From: Thiobacillus sp.
GTDB taxonomy: Bacteria; Pseudomonadota; Gammaproteobacteria; Burkholderiales; Thiobacillaceae
Direction: 5' to 3'
Assembly: GCA_030680405.1 (NCBI GenBank)
Contig: JAUXVT010000010.1
Span: 58,343 to 122,342, forward strand
DNA length: 64,000 nt
Shown here one piece after another: positions 18,888-32,048 of this stretch; position 1 is the stretch's first letter, and every line of letters begins with the position of its first letter. The notes under the pieces were generated by a model. It did no database searches, was not told the DNA's origin, and worked only from the letters and a program-made list of their open reading frames with translations. The position numbers and the translations under genes were made by a program.

Positions 18888-20276
18888 TTAGATGCGCTGC
18901 CGCGCGCGGGCAATCGCCGCACGTACCTGCGCCGGTGCAGTGCCGCCCAGATGGTCGCGGGCGGCGAGCGAACCTTCCAGCGTCAGCACGGCGTAGACGT
19001 CGTCCGCGATCATCGGGCTGAACGCCTGCAATTCGGCAAGCGGCAGATCGGCGAGGTCGCGCCCGCTGATGTCGGCCGCACGCACCGCGCGCGCCACGAC
19101 TTCATGCGCATCGCGGAAAGGCATGCCCTTTTTCACCAGATAATCGGCCAGATCGGTGGCGGTGGCGAAGCCCTGCATCACCGCGGCGCGCATCGCGTCG
19201 GGTTTGACGGTGACGCCGGTGAGCATGTCGGCGTAGATCGTCAGCGTGTCGGTCAGCGTGTCGACGGTGTCGAACAGCGGTTCCTTGTCTTCCTGATTGT
19301 CCTTGTTGTAGGCGAGCGGCTGACCTTTCATCAGGGTGAGCAGGGCGACCAGATGGCCATTCACCCGCCCGGTCTTGCCGCGCACCAGTTCGGGCACGTC
19401 GGGGTTTTTCTTCTGCGGCATGATGGAAGAGCCCGTGCAGAAGCGGTCGGCCAGGTCAATGAAGCCGAAGCGCGGACTCATCCACAGGATCAGTTCTTCC
19501 GACAGGCGCGACAGGTGCGTCATCACCAGCGCGGCGGCGGCGGCAAATTCGATGGCGAAGTCGCGGTCGGAGACGGCGTCGAGCGAGTTTTCGCACACCC
19601 CCTCGAAGCCGAGCTGGTCGGCGACAAACTGGCGGTCGATCGGATAGCTGGTGCCGGCCAGCGCGGCGGCGCCCAAAGGCAAACGATTGACGCGGCGGCG
19701 GCAGTCAATCATGCGCTCGGCGTCGCGTGCCAGCATTTCGAAGTAGGCCAGCAGGTGGTGTCCGAAGGTCACCGGCTGCGCCACCTGCAGGTGGGTGAAG
19801 CCCGGCATCACGGTGCCGGCGTGCTTCTCGGCCAGATCGACGAGCGAGGTCTGGCAGGCCTTGATCCCCGCCAGAATGCGGTCGATCGCGTCGCGCAGGT
19901 ACAGACGGATATCGGTCGCCACCTGGTCGTTGCGCGAACGCCCGGTATGCAGCCGCTTGCCGGCGTCGCCGATGATGGCGGTGAGTGCGGCTTCGATGTT
20001 GAGGTGGACGTCTTCCTTGTCCAGTGACCAGTTGAATCCGCCGGCGCGAATCTCGACCAGCAGTTCGGCCATGCCGCGCTGAATCGCGGTCAGGTCATCC
20101 TTGGACAGGACGCCGACGTGGTGCAACATGGTGGCGTGCGCCAGCGAACCCTGAATATCGAACTCGGCCAGCCGATAATCGAAGGTGATGGACGTGGTAT
20201 AGCGTTTGACGATTTCGGAAACCGGCTCGGAAAAGCGGCCGGACCACGCTGCGGGCGGCGTCGATGACGTGCTCAT
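18888..20276 (-). CDS. argH: Argininosuccinate lyase ArgH
   Basis: This 462-residue fumarase/aspartase superfamily enzyme performs the last step of arginine synthesis, splitting argininosuccinate to arginine and fumarate. The signature loop [12 protein letters not shown] is present near residue 280, together with [12 protein letters not shown] and the catalytic His region [12 protein letters not shown]. It is divergent from algZ; in Pseudomonas argH also neighbours algZ-algR. Confidence 0.97.
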   Translation of the reverse strand: MSTSSTPPAAWSGRFSEPVSEIVKRYTTSITFDYRLAEFDIQGSLAHATMLHHVGVLSKDDLTAIQRGMAELLVEIRAGGFNWSLDKEDVHLNIEAALTAIIGDAGKRLHTGRSRNDQVATDIRLYLRDAIDRILAGIKACQTSLVDLAEKHAGTVMPGFTHLQVAQPVTFGHHLLAYFEMLARDAERMIDCRRRVNRLPLGAAALAGTSYPIDRQFVADQLGFEGVCENSLDAVSDRDFAIEFAAAAALVMTHLSRLSEELILWMSPRFGFIDLADRFCTGSSIMPQKKNPDVPELVRGKTGRVNGHLVALLTLMKGQPLAYNKDNQEDKEPLFDTVDTLTDTLTIYADMLTGVTVKPDAMRAAVMQGFATATDLADYLVKKGMPFRDAHEVVARAVRAADISGRDLADLPLAELQAFSPMIADDVYAVLTLEGSLAARDHLGGTAPAQVRAAIARARQRI

Positions 20277-20292
20277 GGGGCAGGAACAGGGA

Positions 20293-21333
20293 ATGAAAAG
20301 AAAGAATCATAACAACCGGCAGGTCGAATTACCGAACTTCTGTCACCTGGGGGTAAACCTGCGCATTGCGCTGACGGTGGAAGCGGCGCTGGTTGCCGGG
20401 GTGGTGGCGCGGGTGGCGGATGCGCAGGCGTTCCAGGCGGAGTTCATCGCGCTGTCGGCGCTGGCACAGCCGGCCCTGCTGCTGACCCTGCTGGCCCTGT
20501 GTGCGGCAGGGGGCTGGCTGCGTAGCCAGCCCTATCGTGTGGGCGTTGGATTCACGCTGGCACTGGGCGTGGCGGTGCCGGCGACGCTCTGGTTGAATCC
20601 GCTGCTAGGCGGGTTGGCACCGGTTCCGCTGCTTGGCGTGGCGCTGTTCGCGCTGCTGATCGGCGCTGGCCTGCTGGCCTATTTCAACCTGCGCGCCCGC
20701 GCGCTGTCGCCCGCCATCACCGAGGCGCGCCTGCAGGCCTTGCAGGCGCGCATCCGCCCGCATTTTCTGTTCAACAGCCTGAACGCCGTGCTGTCGCTGG
20801 TGCGCAGTGACCCGCACCGCGCCGAGCGTGCGCTGGAAAACATGGCCGACCTGTTCCGCGCATTGATGGGCAACGCCAGCCAGATGGCCCCGCTGGAAGA
20901 CGAAGTCGCACTCACCCGCGCCTATCTGGAACTGGAGCAGCTGCGTCTGGGCGACCGCCTGCAGGTGGCCTGGCACATCCATAAAATGCCGGCCGACGCG
21001 CTAATCCCGCCGCTGGTGATCCAGCCGCTGGTGGAAAATGCGGTCTACCACGGCATCGAACCACAGCCCGAGGGCGGCGAAATCAGCCTCAACATTTATC
21101 GCAGCGCCGACAAGGTGCACATCGTGGTGCGCAATCCGATCGCCACCGACGTCAGCCACCACAAGGGCAACCGCATAGCGCTGGCGAATATCCGCGAGCG
21201 CCTGCTGCTGCACTTCGATCTTGATGCCCAGCTCAAGTTGGAACCGCTGGGCGCCGTTTATCAGGTGCACATCGTCATTCCCTATACCCGTGAACGCACC
21301 CAAACCGCCCTTGCGCGTCCTTATCGTCGATGA
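20293..21333 (+). CDS. algZ: LytS/AlgZ-family sensor histidine kinase
   Basis: This 346-residue kinase has an N-terminal membrane part of about four helices, then a His_kinase domain with the phospho-acceptor motif [16 protein letters not shown], and a HATPase with [20 protein letters not shown] and [14 protein letters not shown]. Start 20293 has AGGA seven bases upstream; 20275 is an alternative. It overlaps the response-regulator gene by 44 bases. Like AlgZ/FimS it lacks a classical dimerisation H-box. Likely roles are virulence- or surface-related (alginate or type IV pili in pseudomonads); the targets here are unknown. Confidence 0.88.
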   Translation: MKRKNHNNRQVELPNFCHLGVNLRIALTVEAALVAGVVARVADAQAFQAEFIALSALAQPALLLTLLALCAAGGWLRSQPYRVGVGFTLALGVAVPATLWLNPLLGGLAPVPLLGVALFALLIGAGLLAYFNLRARALSPAITEARLQALQARIRPHFLFNSLNAVLSLVRSDPHRAERALENMADLFRALMGNASQMAPLEDEVALTRAYLELEQLRLGDRLQVAWHIHKMPADALIPPLVIQPLVENAVYHGIEPQPEGGEISLNIYRSADKVHIVVRNPIATDVSHHKGNRIALANIRERLLLHFDLDAQLKLEPLGAVYQVHIVIPYTRERTQTALARPYRR

Positions 21334-22054
21334 CGAGGCGCCCGCACGCCGTCGCCTGCGCGACGTGCTGGCGGATTGCACCGGCCAACTACAGGTCGAC
21401 ATCGTCGGCGAGGCCGACAATGGGCTGGATGCGCTGAACCAGGTGCAGCAGCAGCCGGTCGATGCGGTGCTGCTCGATATCCGCATGCCCGGCATGGACG
21501 GCCTGGAATGCGCCGTCCACCTCAACCGGTTGTCGGCACCGCCTGCCATCATCTTCAGCACTGCCTACGATGCCTACGCCTGCCAGGCGTTTGATCTCAA
21601 CGCCGTCGACTATCTGCTGAAGCCGGTGCGTGCCGACCGCCTGGTACGTGCCCTGTCGCGGGCGCACCGGCTGAATGCGACTGCGCTCGATCATCTGCGT
21701 GAGGCTCATCCGAAAGCACGCACGCATCTGTCGGTCAACGAAAAAGGCCGTATCGTGCTGATTCCGGTGGCGAACATTCTCTATCTCAAGGCGGAGCTTA
21801 AATATGTCACCGTGCGTACTGCCGCGCGCGAATTCCTCATCGAGGAATCGCTCGCCCGGCTGGAAAGCGAATTTGACGAAGCCTTCCTGCGCATCCACCG
21901 CAACTGTCTGGTCGCCAGCGCGCGCATCCGCGAAATCGGCAAGCTGCCCGGCGAGGATGACGGCCACTTTCTGTGCCTGGATGGGCTGGACGAGCGTCTG
22001 ATGGTGAGCCGGCGTCAGTACTCCGCCCTGCGCGAAAAAATAAAATCAATATAA
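21290..22054 (+). CDS. algR: LytTR-type response regulator (AlgR-like)
   Basis: A 254-residue two-domain protein. The receiver has [13 protein letters not shown], the phosphoacceptor Asp in VLLDIRMPGMDGLE and Lys in YLLKPV. The LytTR DNA-binding domain has ILYLKAELKYVTVRT and FLRIHRNCLVA. Start is best taken as the GTG at 21290 ([16 protein letters not shown]), inside the 3' end of algZ. It should be phosphorylated by the adjacent kinase. A terminator at 22186-22215 follows. Confidence 0.88.
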   Translation: MNAPKPPLRVLIVDDEAPARRRLRDVLADCTGQLQVDIVGEADNGLDALNQVQQQPVDAVLLDIRMPGMDGLECAVHLNRLSAPPAIIFSTAYDAYACQAFDLNAVDYLLKPVRADRLVRALSRAHRLNATALDHLREAHPKARTHLSVNEKGRIVLIPVANILYLKAELKYVTVRTAAREFLIEESLARLESEFDEAFLRIHRNCLVASARIREIGKLPGEDDGHFLCLDGLDERLMVSRRQYSALREKIKSI

Positions 22055-22185
22055 ACAATGAACTAGCTTAAACCTACAACTAAAGTTGTATATACAATAT
22101 TTGCTTCCCTTCGTAGGATGAACGGGCTTGCTGTTTGCGCCGCAAGCAGGAAGTTCTCCGCAAGAGGGGTTGTCTCCTCCGTTCC

Positions 22186-22215
22186 GCCGGGTTCGCAAGG
22201 ACCCGGCATTTTTTT
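22186..22215 (+). terminator. Rho-independent terminator after algZR
   Basis: Stem GCCGGGT (22186-22192)/ACCCGGC (22201-22207) with an 8-nt loop is followed by ATTTTTTT. The next gene begins 26 bases later. Confidence 0.8.
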
Positions 22216-22240
22216 GCCCGCGCTCGGTATCATGGCGGCC

Positions 22241-22798
22241 ATGAAACACGACATCCCTGACCTCACCGAAACCGAGCTTGCCAGCGAAACCGTTTTCAAG
22301 GGGCGGCTGATGCACGTCAAGTGCGACCACGTGCGCCTGCCCAATGGAAAGGAATCGACGCGCGAGTACATCGTCCATCCTGGCGCCGTCGTCGTCATCC
22401 CGGTGTTCGACAACGGCGACCTGCTGCTGGAACGCCAGCACCGCTACCCGCTGCACCGCGACTTCATCGAACTGCCGGCGGGCAAGATCGACCCCGGCGA
22501 GGATGACCTGAGCTGCGCGAAACGGGAACTGGAAGAGGAAACCGGCTACACCGCCAGCGAGTGGCGCGAGGTCACCACCATCTATCCTTGCATCGGCTAT
22601 TCGGATGAACGGCTGGCGTTCTATCTGGCGCGCGGGCTGGCACCGGGCAACCACGGCCGCGACCACGACGAATTCCTGGAAATCCTGCGGGTGCCGTTCG
22701 GCGAGGCGATGGACTGGCTGCGCAGCGGAAAAATTTGCGAAACCAAAATCGTGATCGGGCTGTTCTGGCTGGAGAAAATGCGGGACCAGGGCTGGTAA
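22241..22798 (+). CDS. NUDIX hydrolase, ADP-ribose pyrophosphatase-like
   Basis: A 185-residue NUDIX protein. The complete box G-x5-E-x7-REUxEExGU is seen as GKIDPGEDDLSCAKRELEEE followed by TGY. The layout (FKGRLMHVKCDHVRLPNGKE, then HPGAVVVIPVFDNG) matches ADP-sugar pyrophosphatases, which split ADP-ribose to AMP and ribose-5-phosphate. The ATG at 22241 or 22232 may be used; upstream sequence lies in the terminator. It is a single-gene unit convergent with the fic remnant. Confidence 0.88.
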   Translation: MKHDIPDLTETELASETVFKGRLMHVKCDHVRLPNGKESTREYIVHPGAVVVIPVFDNGDLLLERQHRYPLHRDFIELPAGKIDPGEDDLSCAKRELEEETGYTASEWREVTTIYPCIGYSDERLAFYLARGLAPGNHGRDHDEFLEILRVPFGEAMDWLRSGKICETKIVIGLFWLEKMRDQGW

Positions 22799-22809
22799 TC
22801 CCCGCAAAT

Positions 22810-24242
22810 TCAATCCGGTGATACGGTTTCAAGTTTCTGGCGAATATCTGGCGCTGGATAAAACACTTTCTTACGCCTTCCATGCAGGGCCTCACTCAGC
22901 AGTCCCAGCGCCGCCAACCCATGAGATCGGCGCGTGCCGTCGCGTAAGCAATCTGGTGCGAACGCTGATGGCTTTCAATGGTGAAATACTCGTCTGGTCG
23001 TTTGAGTGCATGGGCAAGCAATGCAGTTTGGCGATGATTTAGTTGTTTTTCGCGAGTTTGCAATGTCCTGAGTTTTGCACTTAATTGCGCCTGCTCCCTC
23101 TGTTTCTGCTGTAAATATTGGTGCAGCGCGGACAATCCGTTGAGTATGACTTCTGTCTGATGCAGCAGGAAATAGGTGGTGTCGCCTGAGTCAGTTTCGG
23201 TCAGCAAATAGGCGCGAGCGTATTGCGCAGGAGCCTTTCGAAGGATGCGTGAGATGGACAAGTATTCAATCAACCAATATCCCTGTTTGGCCATATACCA
23301 GTAAAACAGGGCGCGACCAGTTCGGCCGTTGCCATCGGCAAATGGGTGGTCGTATCCCACCATAAAATGCAGCAGAATCGCGCGCACAATGGGGTGAATG
23401 AATGTGTCACCAGAAACGGTCGCGTTGGCGAAGTCGCACAGTGTTTGCAGACGTTGCGGTAACTCACTGGCCAGGGGGGGCGATGCAGTACGAGTCTGTC
23501 GTTGTTCGGCGCCACGATTTCAATATCGTCGCTAGTGCGCAATTGCCCGCAGTCTTCGGGACGCTCCAACGTGCCTTCGGTCAACACGCGTTGCAACTCG
23601 ATCACGTGGCCAGGTTCGAGTGTGTCCCTGCAAATATCGCGGATACGCCGCATTGCCTCGAAATTATTGAAAATCATCCGCTCGCTGAGCGTGCCGGGTT
23701 TACGTCCTTCGCGCAGCATGGCTTCGGCGACACGGCGGGTCGTTGAGGCGCCTTCCAACTGGCTGGAGGTGATCGCTTCCTCGATCAGGCTGCTGATCAA
23801 ATAGCGACCCTGATCGGCCCGAAGCGCAGCATTGTCCTCTCCACCCGGCACCAAGCCAGCACCCTGGACCGCCGCTGCACCGCTGCATACCCATATCTGG
23901 CCTAGCAGCATTGTCCTCTCCACCCGGCACCAAGCCAGCACACCGGTCAATCTCGTGCAGGCTTTTCAGCAAAGGTTCGGGCAGTGTGTAGCTGAAAGCC
24001 TCCCCCTGTTTGTCCTGAAAAGGTAGTGTGTTCGCACTAACGCTGCGCGCAAGGCGAAGTGCCAGCCACCAGATTTTATGACTCAGTCCAGCAGGCGGGA
24101 CGCGGTGACGCAAATCATCCCAATGCAAATAATGGCCATGCGCCAATGGACCTAACTTGAGCTGGGCAAGCTGAGGCAGGGTTTCAGCGCTTGCCACCTG
24201 CATCAACTCATTCAGAGACGGGGGAGGGAGCGGAATTTTCAT
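22810..24242 (-). pseudogene. Fic-family AMP-transferase gene with three frameshifting lesions
   Basis: Joined across three frames, the product is a full class II Fic protein: N-terminal DUF4172-like region (MKIPLPPPSLNELMQVASAE), inhibitory helix motif SSQLEG, catalytic [12 protein letters not shown], and a C-terminal winged-helix ([15 protein letters not shown]). It cannot be translated as it stands. Lesion 1 is a 79-base insertion containing a 37-base direct repeat (23826-23941). Lesion 2 is a C-tract of seven where eight would keep frame (+ strand G-run 23474-23480). Lesion 3 is one missing G at 22918-22920, which truncates the last ~35 residues. Lesions 2 and 3 are homopolymer changes and could be sequencing errors; the 79-base insertion cannot be explained that way. 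Confidence 0.82.
23826..23941. repeat. 37-bp direct repeat 79 bp apart inside the fic remnant
   Basis: Identical 37-base copies lie at 23826-23862 and 23905-23941 with 42 unique bases between them. Both encode the same peptide (AGLVPGGEDNAA) in different frames. One copy plus the spacer is extra relative to the expected family sequence. Confidence 0.85.
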
Positions 24243-24288
24243 TCTGTGACTATCAATTTGATATTGATTGATGGTATTTGATAGATCG

Positions 24289-24307
24289 CGCCCACCCAGC
24301 GTGGGCG
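24289..24307 (-). terminator. Hairpin after metH
   Basis: CGCCCAC (24289-24295)/GTGGGCG (24301-24307) with a 5-nt loop lies five bases beyond the metH stop. No T-run follows on the minus strand, so it may be a weak terminator or a 3' stabiliser. Confidence 0.45.
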
Positions 24308-24311
24308 GGGA

Positions 24312-27995
<3,684 letters not shown>

Positions 27996-28016
27996 GATGG
28001 GCAGCAGAGACGAGGG

Positions 28017-28030
28017 AACGCTGCATTATA
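28017..28030 (-). promoter_or_regulatory. Candidate -10 element for metH
   Basis: TATAAT (28025-28030 on the minus strand) lies ~30 bases before the metH ATG; no good -35 is seen. Upstream is an imperfect inverted repeat (GTTAC...GTAAC, about 28045-28079). The remainder of the gap to 28184 shows no gene. Confidence 0.35.
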
Positions 28031-28184
28031 TAAGGGTCTGGTTGTTACGCCCGCTGAGCATGGCGGGTGCGCAGTAACGAGTTTCTGTCGCAGCAGTCCG
28101 ACTCTCGACAGCTGGCGTGTCGCCATGCCGAAGGCGGGATGAGGAAACCCTCGCCGCACGGTATGACGTGATGCTTGAGGCGGT

Positions 28185-28200
28185 GGGTACGATATTTGCA
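28185..28200 (+). promoter_or_regulatory. Sigma-54 (RpoN) -24/-12 promoter of prsT
   Basis: GGGTACGATATTTGCA matches TGGYRYN5TTGCW at all positions except the first T. The diagnostic GG and GC are exactly ten bases apart. The start site would fall near 28211, 60 bases before the chosen prsT ATG. Confidence 0.6.
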
Positions 28201-28270
28201 CTTGATCCGCTGTCTGACGATGGCAGTCAACGACCATCGTCTCCTGTTTAACGAGCGAGACCCAGATTTC

Positions 28271-30973
28271 ATGCTGAAACTTTCCCTGATGGCAGGATTG
28301 CTGGCTGGGCTGAGCCTGTCCCCGCTGGCGCAGGCCGACCGCGTCGCCGATGCCGCGCGTTATTACGAGGATGCACTCACCCGCTACGAGCGCCGCGACG
28401 ATGCCGGTGCGATCATCCAGTTGAAGAATGCGCTGAAGGAAGACGCACGCATGCTGCCCGCGCTGGTGCTGCTGGGTCAGGCGCACTTGCGCCGAGGCGA
28501 GTATGCCGCGGCGGAGCGGGTGTTTGCCGATGCCGAACGGGTGGGCGCGGCGCGTGGCGAGATCGTGACGTATCAGGCACGGGCCTACTTCGACCAGGCG
28601 AAATACACGCCGCTGCTGGAAAAATTTGGTGCCGAAGGCCTGCCGCCCGCGCCGCGCCTGGAAGTCCTGCTGCTGCGGGCGCAGTCGCAGATGGCGCTCA
28701 GCCAGTTCGACGCCGCCATGCGTTCAGCGCAGCAAGCGGAACAGGTGCCGGGCGGTGCGGTGCGTGCGCTGGCCTTGCAGGCCCGCATCCACCTCAATGC
28801 CGGGCGCCCGCAGGACGCCAGCGCCATCGTGGCACGGGCGCTGCAACTGGCGCCGCGCGATGCCGACGCCTGGAATATGCAGGCGTCGATTGCGCATGCG
28901 GGTGGCAACCTGAATCAGGCGGTTCAGGATTATTCGCGCGCGCTCGCCAATCAGCCCGACCACCTTGATGCGCGGCTGGCGCGCGCCGGACTGCTGCTCG
29001 ACCTGAAGCGCGATGCCGAGGCCAAGACCGATCTCGATTATTTGCAGAAGCGGTTTGCCTTCGATCCGCGTGGCGCCTACCTGCGTGCGCTGTATTACGG
29101 TCGCCGCGGGGACGAGGCGCGGGTGCGCGAAGCGCTCATCGAAGTCACCCGTACGCTGTCGCAGTTGCCACCCGATTTCGTGGCCGGCCGCGAACAGTTG
29201 CAATTGCTGGGCGGACTGGCGCATTACGCGCTAAATGAATTCGAACGCGCCAAGGGTTACCTGACGCAGTACCTCAATGCGCGCCCGCGCGAGGCGGGCG
29301 CGCGCAAGGTGCTGGGGGCGATCTACTTGGCCGAAAAGCAGTACGACCGCGCCATTGCCACGCTGGAACCGGCGCTGAAAGCGCAGCCGGACGACGCGCG
29401 CATCCTGTCCATGCTCGGCTCGGCACACATGGGCAAGGGCAATCACGTCAAGGCGTCGTTACTGTTTCAGGATGCGGCGCAGGCAAAGGACAGCCCGGAC
29501 GTTCAACTGGGACTGGGCTTGAGCCTGATCGGGCGTGGTCAGCAGGCTGAGGGTTTCGCCGCGCTACAGCGCGCGTATCAACAGGACCCGGGGCAGGCAC
29601 AGACTGGCGCGCCGCTGGCGATCACCCACCTCAAGCGCGGTGAGCCTAACAAGGCGGTAACCGTGGTGGAGGCCGTTCTCAGACGTGATCCGAATAATCT
29701 GTCAGTGCGCAACCTGCTGGGGGTTGCAAAGTTGGCTGCGGGGGACCGCGCAGGTGCGCGCGCCGCTTACGAAGCGGTGATCAAGGCCGATCCGGCGTTC
29801 CATGCAGCCCAACTCAATCTGGGGCGGCTGGACGAGGCCGAAGGGCAGGCGCCGCGCGCGCGCCAGAGATATCTCGGCGTGCTCCAGGCCGACCCCAGGC
29901 ACGTGAGCGCGATGATGGAGTTGGCACGGCTGGAAGAAGCGGCCGGCCGCCCCGGCGAAGCGATCCGCTGGCTGGAAAAGGCACGCAGCCTGCAGGCGCG
30001 CGACCTGCGCCCCTTGCTGGCCTTGAGCGGCCTCTATCTGCGCCAGGGCAACGCCCAGCAAGCGCTCAATATCGCCAAGGATGCGCAGGCCATCGCGCCT
30101 GACCAGGCCGACACCTTGATGACCCTGGCGCTGGCGCAAATCGCCATCGGCAACGTCGAATTGGCGCGCACCTCGTTGCGCCGCATCAGTCAGCTAGCCG
30201 CTTTTGATGCCGCCTGGCTCAGCCGCGTCGCTGCGCAGCAGATGCGTATAGGCGATACCGAGTCCGCCCGCTACAGCCTGAGCAAGGTGTTGCTGGTCGA
30301 TCCACGTCACCTGCCCGCGCTCATGTTGCAAGCCCGCATCGACCTGCAAACCGGCAAGCTGGCGGACGCCGAAAAACGCATCACCGAGCTTTTGGCCCGG
30401 CCAGACGCCCGGGCCGAAGCGCATGGTCTGCTGGGCGAACTGCGTATGCAGCAGCAACGCTATGCCGATGCACTCCAGGCCTTCCGTGTCGCGCATGCCC
30501 GCCAGAACAATACCGACAGCCTGTTCGGCCTGTATCGCGTCCTCCTGGCGTCAAACCAGGCGAACGAAGCTGCTCTCCTGATGGCAGACTGGACCCAACG
30601 TTACCCGCGTGATCGACCTGCCCGGCATGCTTTGGGCGAGGCGTATATGGCGCTCAAGGACTGGCCGCGAGCGCGCTCGGTATTCAGCGAATTGATCCGC
30701 ACCGACTCAAGGGATGCGCGTGCCCATAACAATCTGGCCAATGCGTTGTTGCAGCAGCGCGATCTGGCCGCTGCGCTCAGCTATGCCGAACAGGCTCGGT
30801 CGCTCGCGCCGAATGTTCCGCAGGTCAACGACACTCTGGGCTGGGTGCTGGTGCAGCTGGGGCAGGTCGAGAAAGGCCTGCGCTATCTGCGTGAAGCCGC
30901 CCTGCGCGCTCCGGACGACCCCGAAATCCAGTCACATCTGAATGCGACGTTGCGCAAACTTGGTAAACGTTAA
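28271..30973 (+). CDS. prsT: XrtA/PEP-CTERM system TPR-repeat protein PrsT
   Basis: This 900-residue exported protein has a signal peptide (MLKLSLMAGLLAGLSLSPLA) and more than 15 tetratricopeptide-like repeats from residue ~30 to the end. Its length and start (YYEDALTRYERRDDAGAIIQLKNALK, quoted in part) match PrsT of exosortase/EPS loci. Those proteins are usually lipoproteins, but no lipobox cysteine is seen here. It probably scaffolds export or sorting of PEP-CTERM proteins and exopolysaccharide. ATG 28271 is chosen because it opens the signal peptide; the in-frame ATG 28220 is an alternative. The exosortase and PrsK/PrsR genes are not in the window. Confidence 0.88.
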   Translation: MLKLSLMAGLLAGLSLSPLAQADRVADAARYYEDALTRYERRDDAGAIIQLKNALKEDARMLPALVLLGQAHLRRGEYAAAERVFADAERVGAARGEIVTYQARAYFDQAKYTPLLEKFGAEGLPPAPRLEVLLLRAQSQMALSQFDAAMRSAQQAEQVPGGAVRALALQARIHLNAGRPQDASAIVARALQLAPRDADAWNMQASIAHAGGNLNQAVQDYSRALANQPDHLDARLARAGLLLDLKRDAEAKTDLDYLQKRFAFDPRGAYLRALYYGRRGDEARVREALIEVTRTLSQLPPDFVAGREQLQLLGGLAHYALNEFERAKGYLTQYLNARPREAGARKVLGAIYLAEKQYDRAIATLEPALKAQPDDARILSMLGSAHMGKGNHVKASLLFQDAAQAKDSPDVQLGLGLSLIGRGQQAEGFAALQRAYQQDPGQAQTGAPLAITHLKRGEPNKAVTVVEAVLRRDPNNLSVRNLLGVAKLAAGDRAGARAAYEAVIKADPAFHAAQLNLGRLDEAEGQAPRARQRYLGVLQADPRHVSAMMELARLEEAAGRPGEAIRWLEKARSLQARDLRPLLALSGLYLRQGNAQQALNIAKDAQAIAPDQADTLMTLALAQIAIGNVELARTSLRRISQLAAFDAAWLSRVAAQQMRIGDTESARYSLSKVLLVDPRHLPALMLQARIDLQTGKLADAEKRITELLARPDARAEAHGLLGELRMQQQRYADALQAFRVAHARQNNTDSLFGLYRVLLASNQANEAALLMADWTQRYPRDRPARHALGEAYMALKDWPRARSVFSELIRTDSRDARAHNNLANALLQQRDLAAALSYAEQARSLAPNVPQVNDTLGWVLVQLGQVEKGLRYLREAALRAPDDPEIQSHLNATLRKLGKR

Positions 30974-30983
30974 CGAGGGGACA

Positions 30984-31010
30984 ATCGCAGAACTGTCGCT
31001 TTTTTTTACA
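30984..31010 (+). terminator. Weak terminator-like T-run after prsT
   Basis: A short imperfect stem (CGCAG/CTGTCG) is followed by a run of eight T. The stem is weak, so confidence is low. Confidence 0.3.
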
Positions 31011-31073
31011 TATGGCGTGGGCAGGCCGAGTGGCGTTTTACTAACTAATTGATTTTAAATTAGAATCATTCTC

Positions 31074-31089
31074 TGGTATCGATATTGCT
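31074..31089 (+). promoter_or_regulatory. Sigma-54 (RpoN) -24/-12 promoter of the PEP-CTERM gene
   Basis: TGGTATCGATATTGCT fits TGGYRYN5TTGCW perfectly, with GG and GC ten bases apart. It would start RNA near 31100, 37 bases before the ATG, with AGGAG in the leader. PEP-CTERM genes in related bacteria are known RpoN/PrsR targets. Just upstream TGATT-N9-AATCA (about 31050-31069) could hold an activator. Confidence 0.75.
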
Positions 31090-31137
31090 TGTTTTCTGGG
31101 TAACCAATAACCAAGCAATTTCAGGAGCGTAAATAAA

Positions 31138-31935
31138 ATGAAAACCATGCGGACTCGATCATTCCAAAAACTCGCTTGCCTGCTGGCAGGCGTCGCCATG
31201 TGTGGTGGAGGCAGTGCAATCGCCGCCACCTGGACCTTCACCGGCAACTCACTTGAACTGCCGGCAGGTTATGGTGCAGCGCAGGACACGGTCGGCGGAG
31301 TAACGGCCACCGCCACAGCGTGGGCGAATACGGCCAACGGTTTGGAAGGCAGCAACACCGTGTTGGCAAGTGCCTACCTCACCCCGCAGGGCAGCAGGGG
31401 TCTGGGCATAAGGCACGCTGATAGCGAGAGCACCAGTTCGCCACAGCATGCCATGGACAACGATGGCCGCAAGGAATCCATCCTCTTCAGCTTCGTGGGC
31501 GACAAGGTCAATCTCACCTCCAGCTATTTTGGCTGGATTTCCAACGACTCCGACTTCTCTGTCTACGCCTACACCGGCGCAGACGTGGGTCCCGTCAGCG
31601 GTCTGACCTATGGCAACCTCACCAGCAACGGCTGGGCGCTGGTCGGCCACTACAACGAAGCCAGCCAAAGCAATAACAATGGCAGCACCAAAACATTTGC
31701 CAACAACATTTTTTCCAGCTACTGGCTGATTGGGGCTTACAACGGCGCCAGTGCCGACAGCAAGAACGATTATTTCAAGCCTAAAACTGTGTCGGGCCTC
31801 ACCTGTACAGATAATCCAAGTGGCCAGGGCTGTGGTACCACGACCAGCGAAGCTCCCGAGCCGGGCACCCTGCTGCTCGTGGGTATTGGGATGCTGGGAC
31901 TGACACGTGTGACCAGCCGGCGCACTGCACGTTGA
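31138..31935 (+). CDS. PEP-CTERM surface protein, XDP1-like exosortase substrate
   Basis: A 265-residue secreted protein. After a signal peptide ending near AIAA (about residue 30) comes a ~200-residue beta-rich domain, low in Cys and rich in Ser/Asn/Gly. It ends with the sorting signal: EPGTLLLVGIGMLGLTRV, then a basic tail. The domain resembles exosortase-dependent surface proteins of the XDP1 group (TWTFTGNSL...., SYFGWISNDSDFSVYAY). It should be cleaved and anchored or released by exosortase during biofilm/EPS formation. RpoN promoter and AGGAG lie upstream, a strong terminator downstream. Confidence 0.9.
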   Translation: MKTMRTRSFQKLACLLAGVAMCGGGSAIAATWTFTGNSLELPAGYGAAQDTVGGVTATATAWANTANGLEGSNTVLASAYLTPQGSRGLGIRHADSESTSSPQHAMDNDGRKESILFSFVGDKVNLTSSYFGWISNDSDFSVYAYTGADVGPVSGLTYGNLTSNGWALVGHYNEASQSNNNGSTKTFANNIFSSYWLIGAYNGASADSKNDYFKPKTVSGLTCTDNPSGQGCGTTTSEAPEPGTLLLVGIGMLGLTRVTSRRTAR

Positions 31936-31954
31936 GTTTCTCCGCAACGCATCC

Positions 31955-31982
31955 AAACCCCGCCCATGCGGGGTTTTTTTTC
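31955..31982 (+). terminator. Rho-independent terminator after the PEP-CTERM gene
   Basis: AAACCCCGC, loop CCAT, GCGGGG, then eight T: a strong intrinsic terminator. Confidence 0.92.
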
Positions 31983-32048
31983 GCCAAGACATGTCGTCTG
32001 AATCGGGCGCGCTGCTATGGTGAAGACTTAATGACCCAGGAGTTTTGC

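Noticed and set aside
23826..23941. A CRISPR unit or IS footprint from the 37-bp repeat
   Set aside because: Only two copies, coding content identical to fic, and no flanking target duplication; a local duplication/insertion is simpler.
27996..28184. Cobalamin or SAH riboswitch before metH
   Set aside because: No B12-box or SAH aptamer core could be recognised in the minus-strand leader, and the candidate start leaves only ~20 nt of leader.
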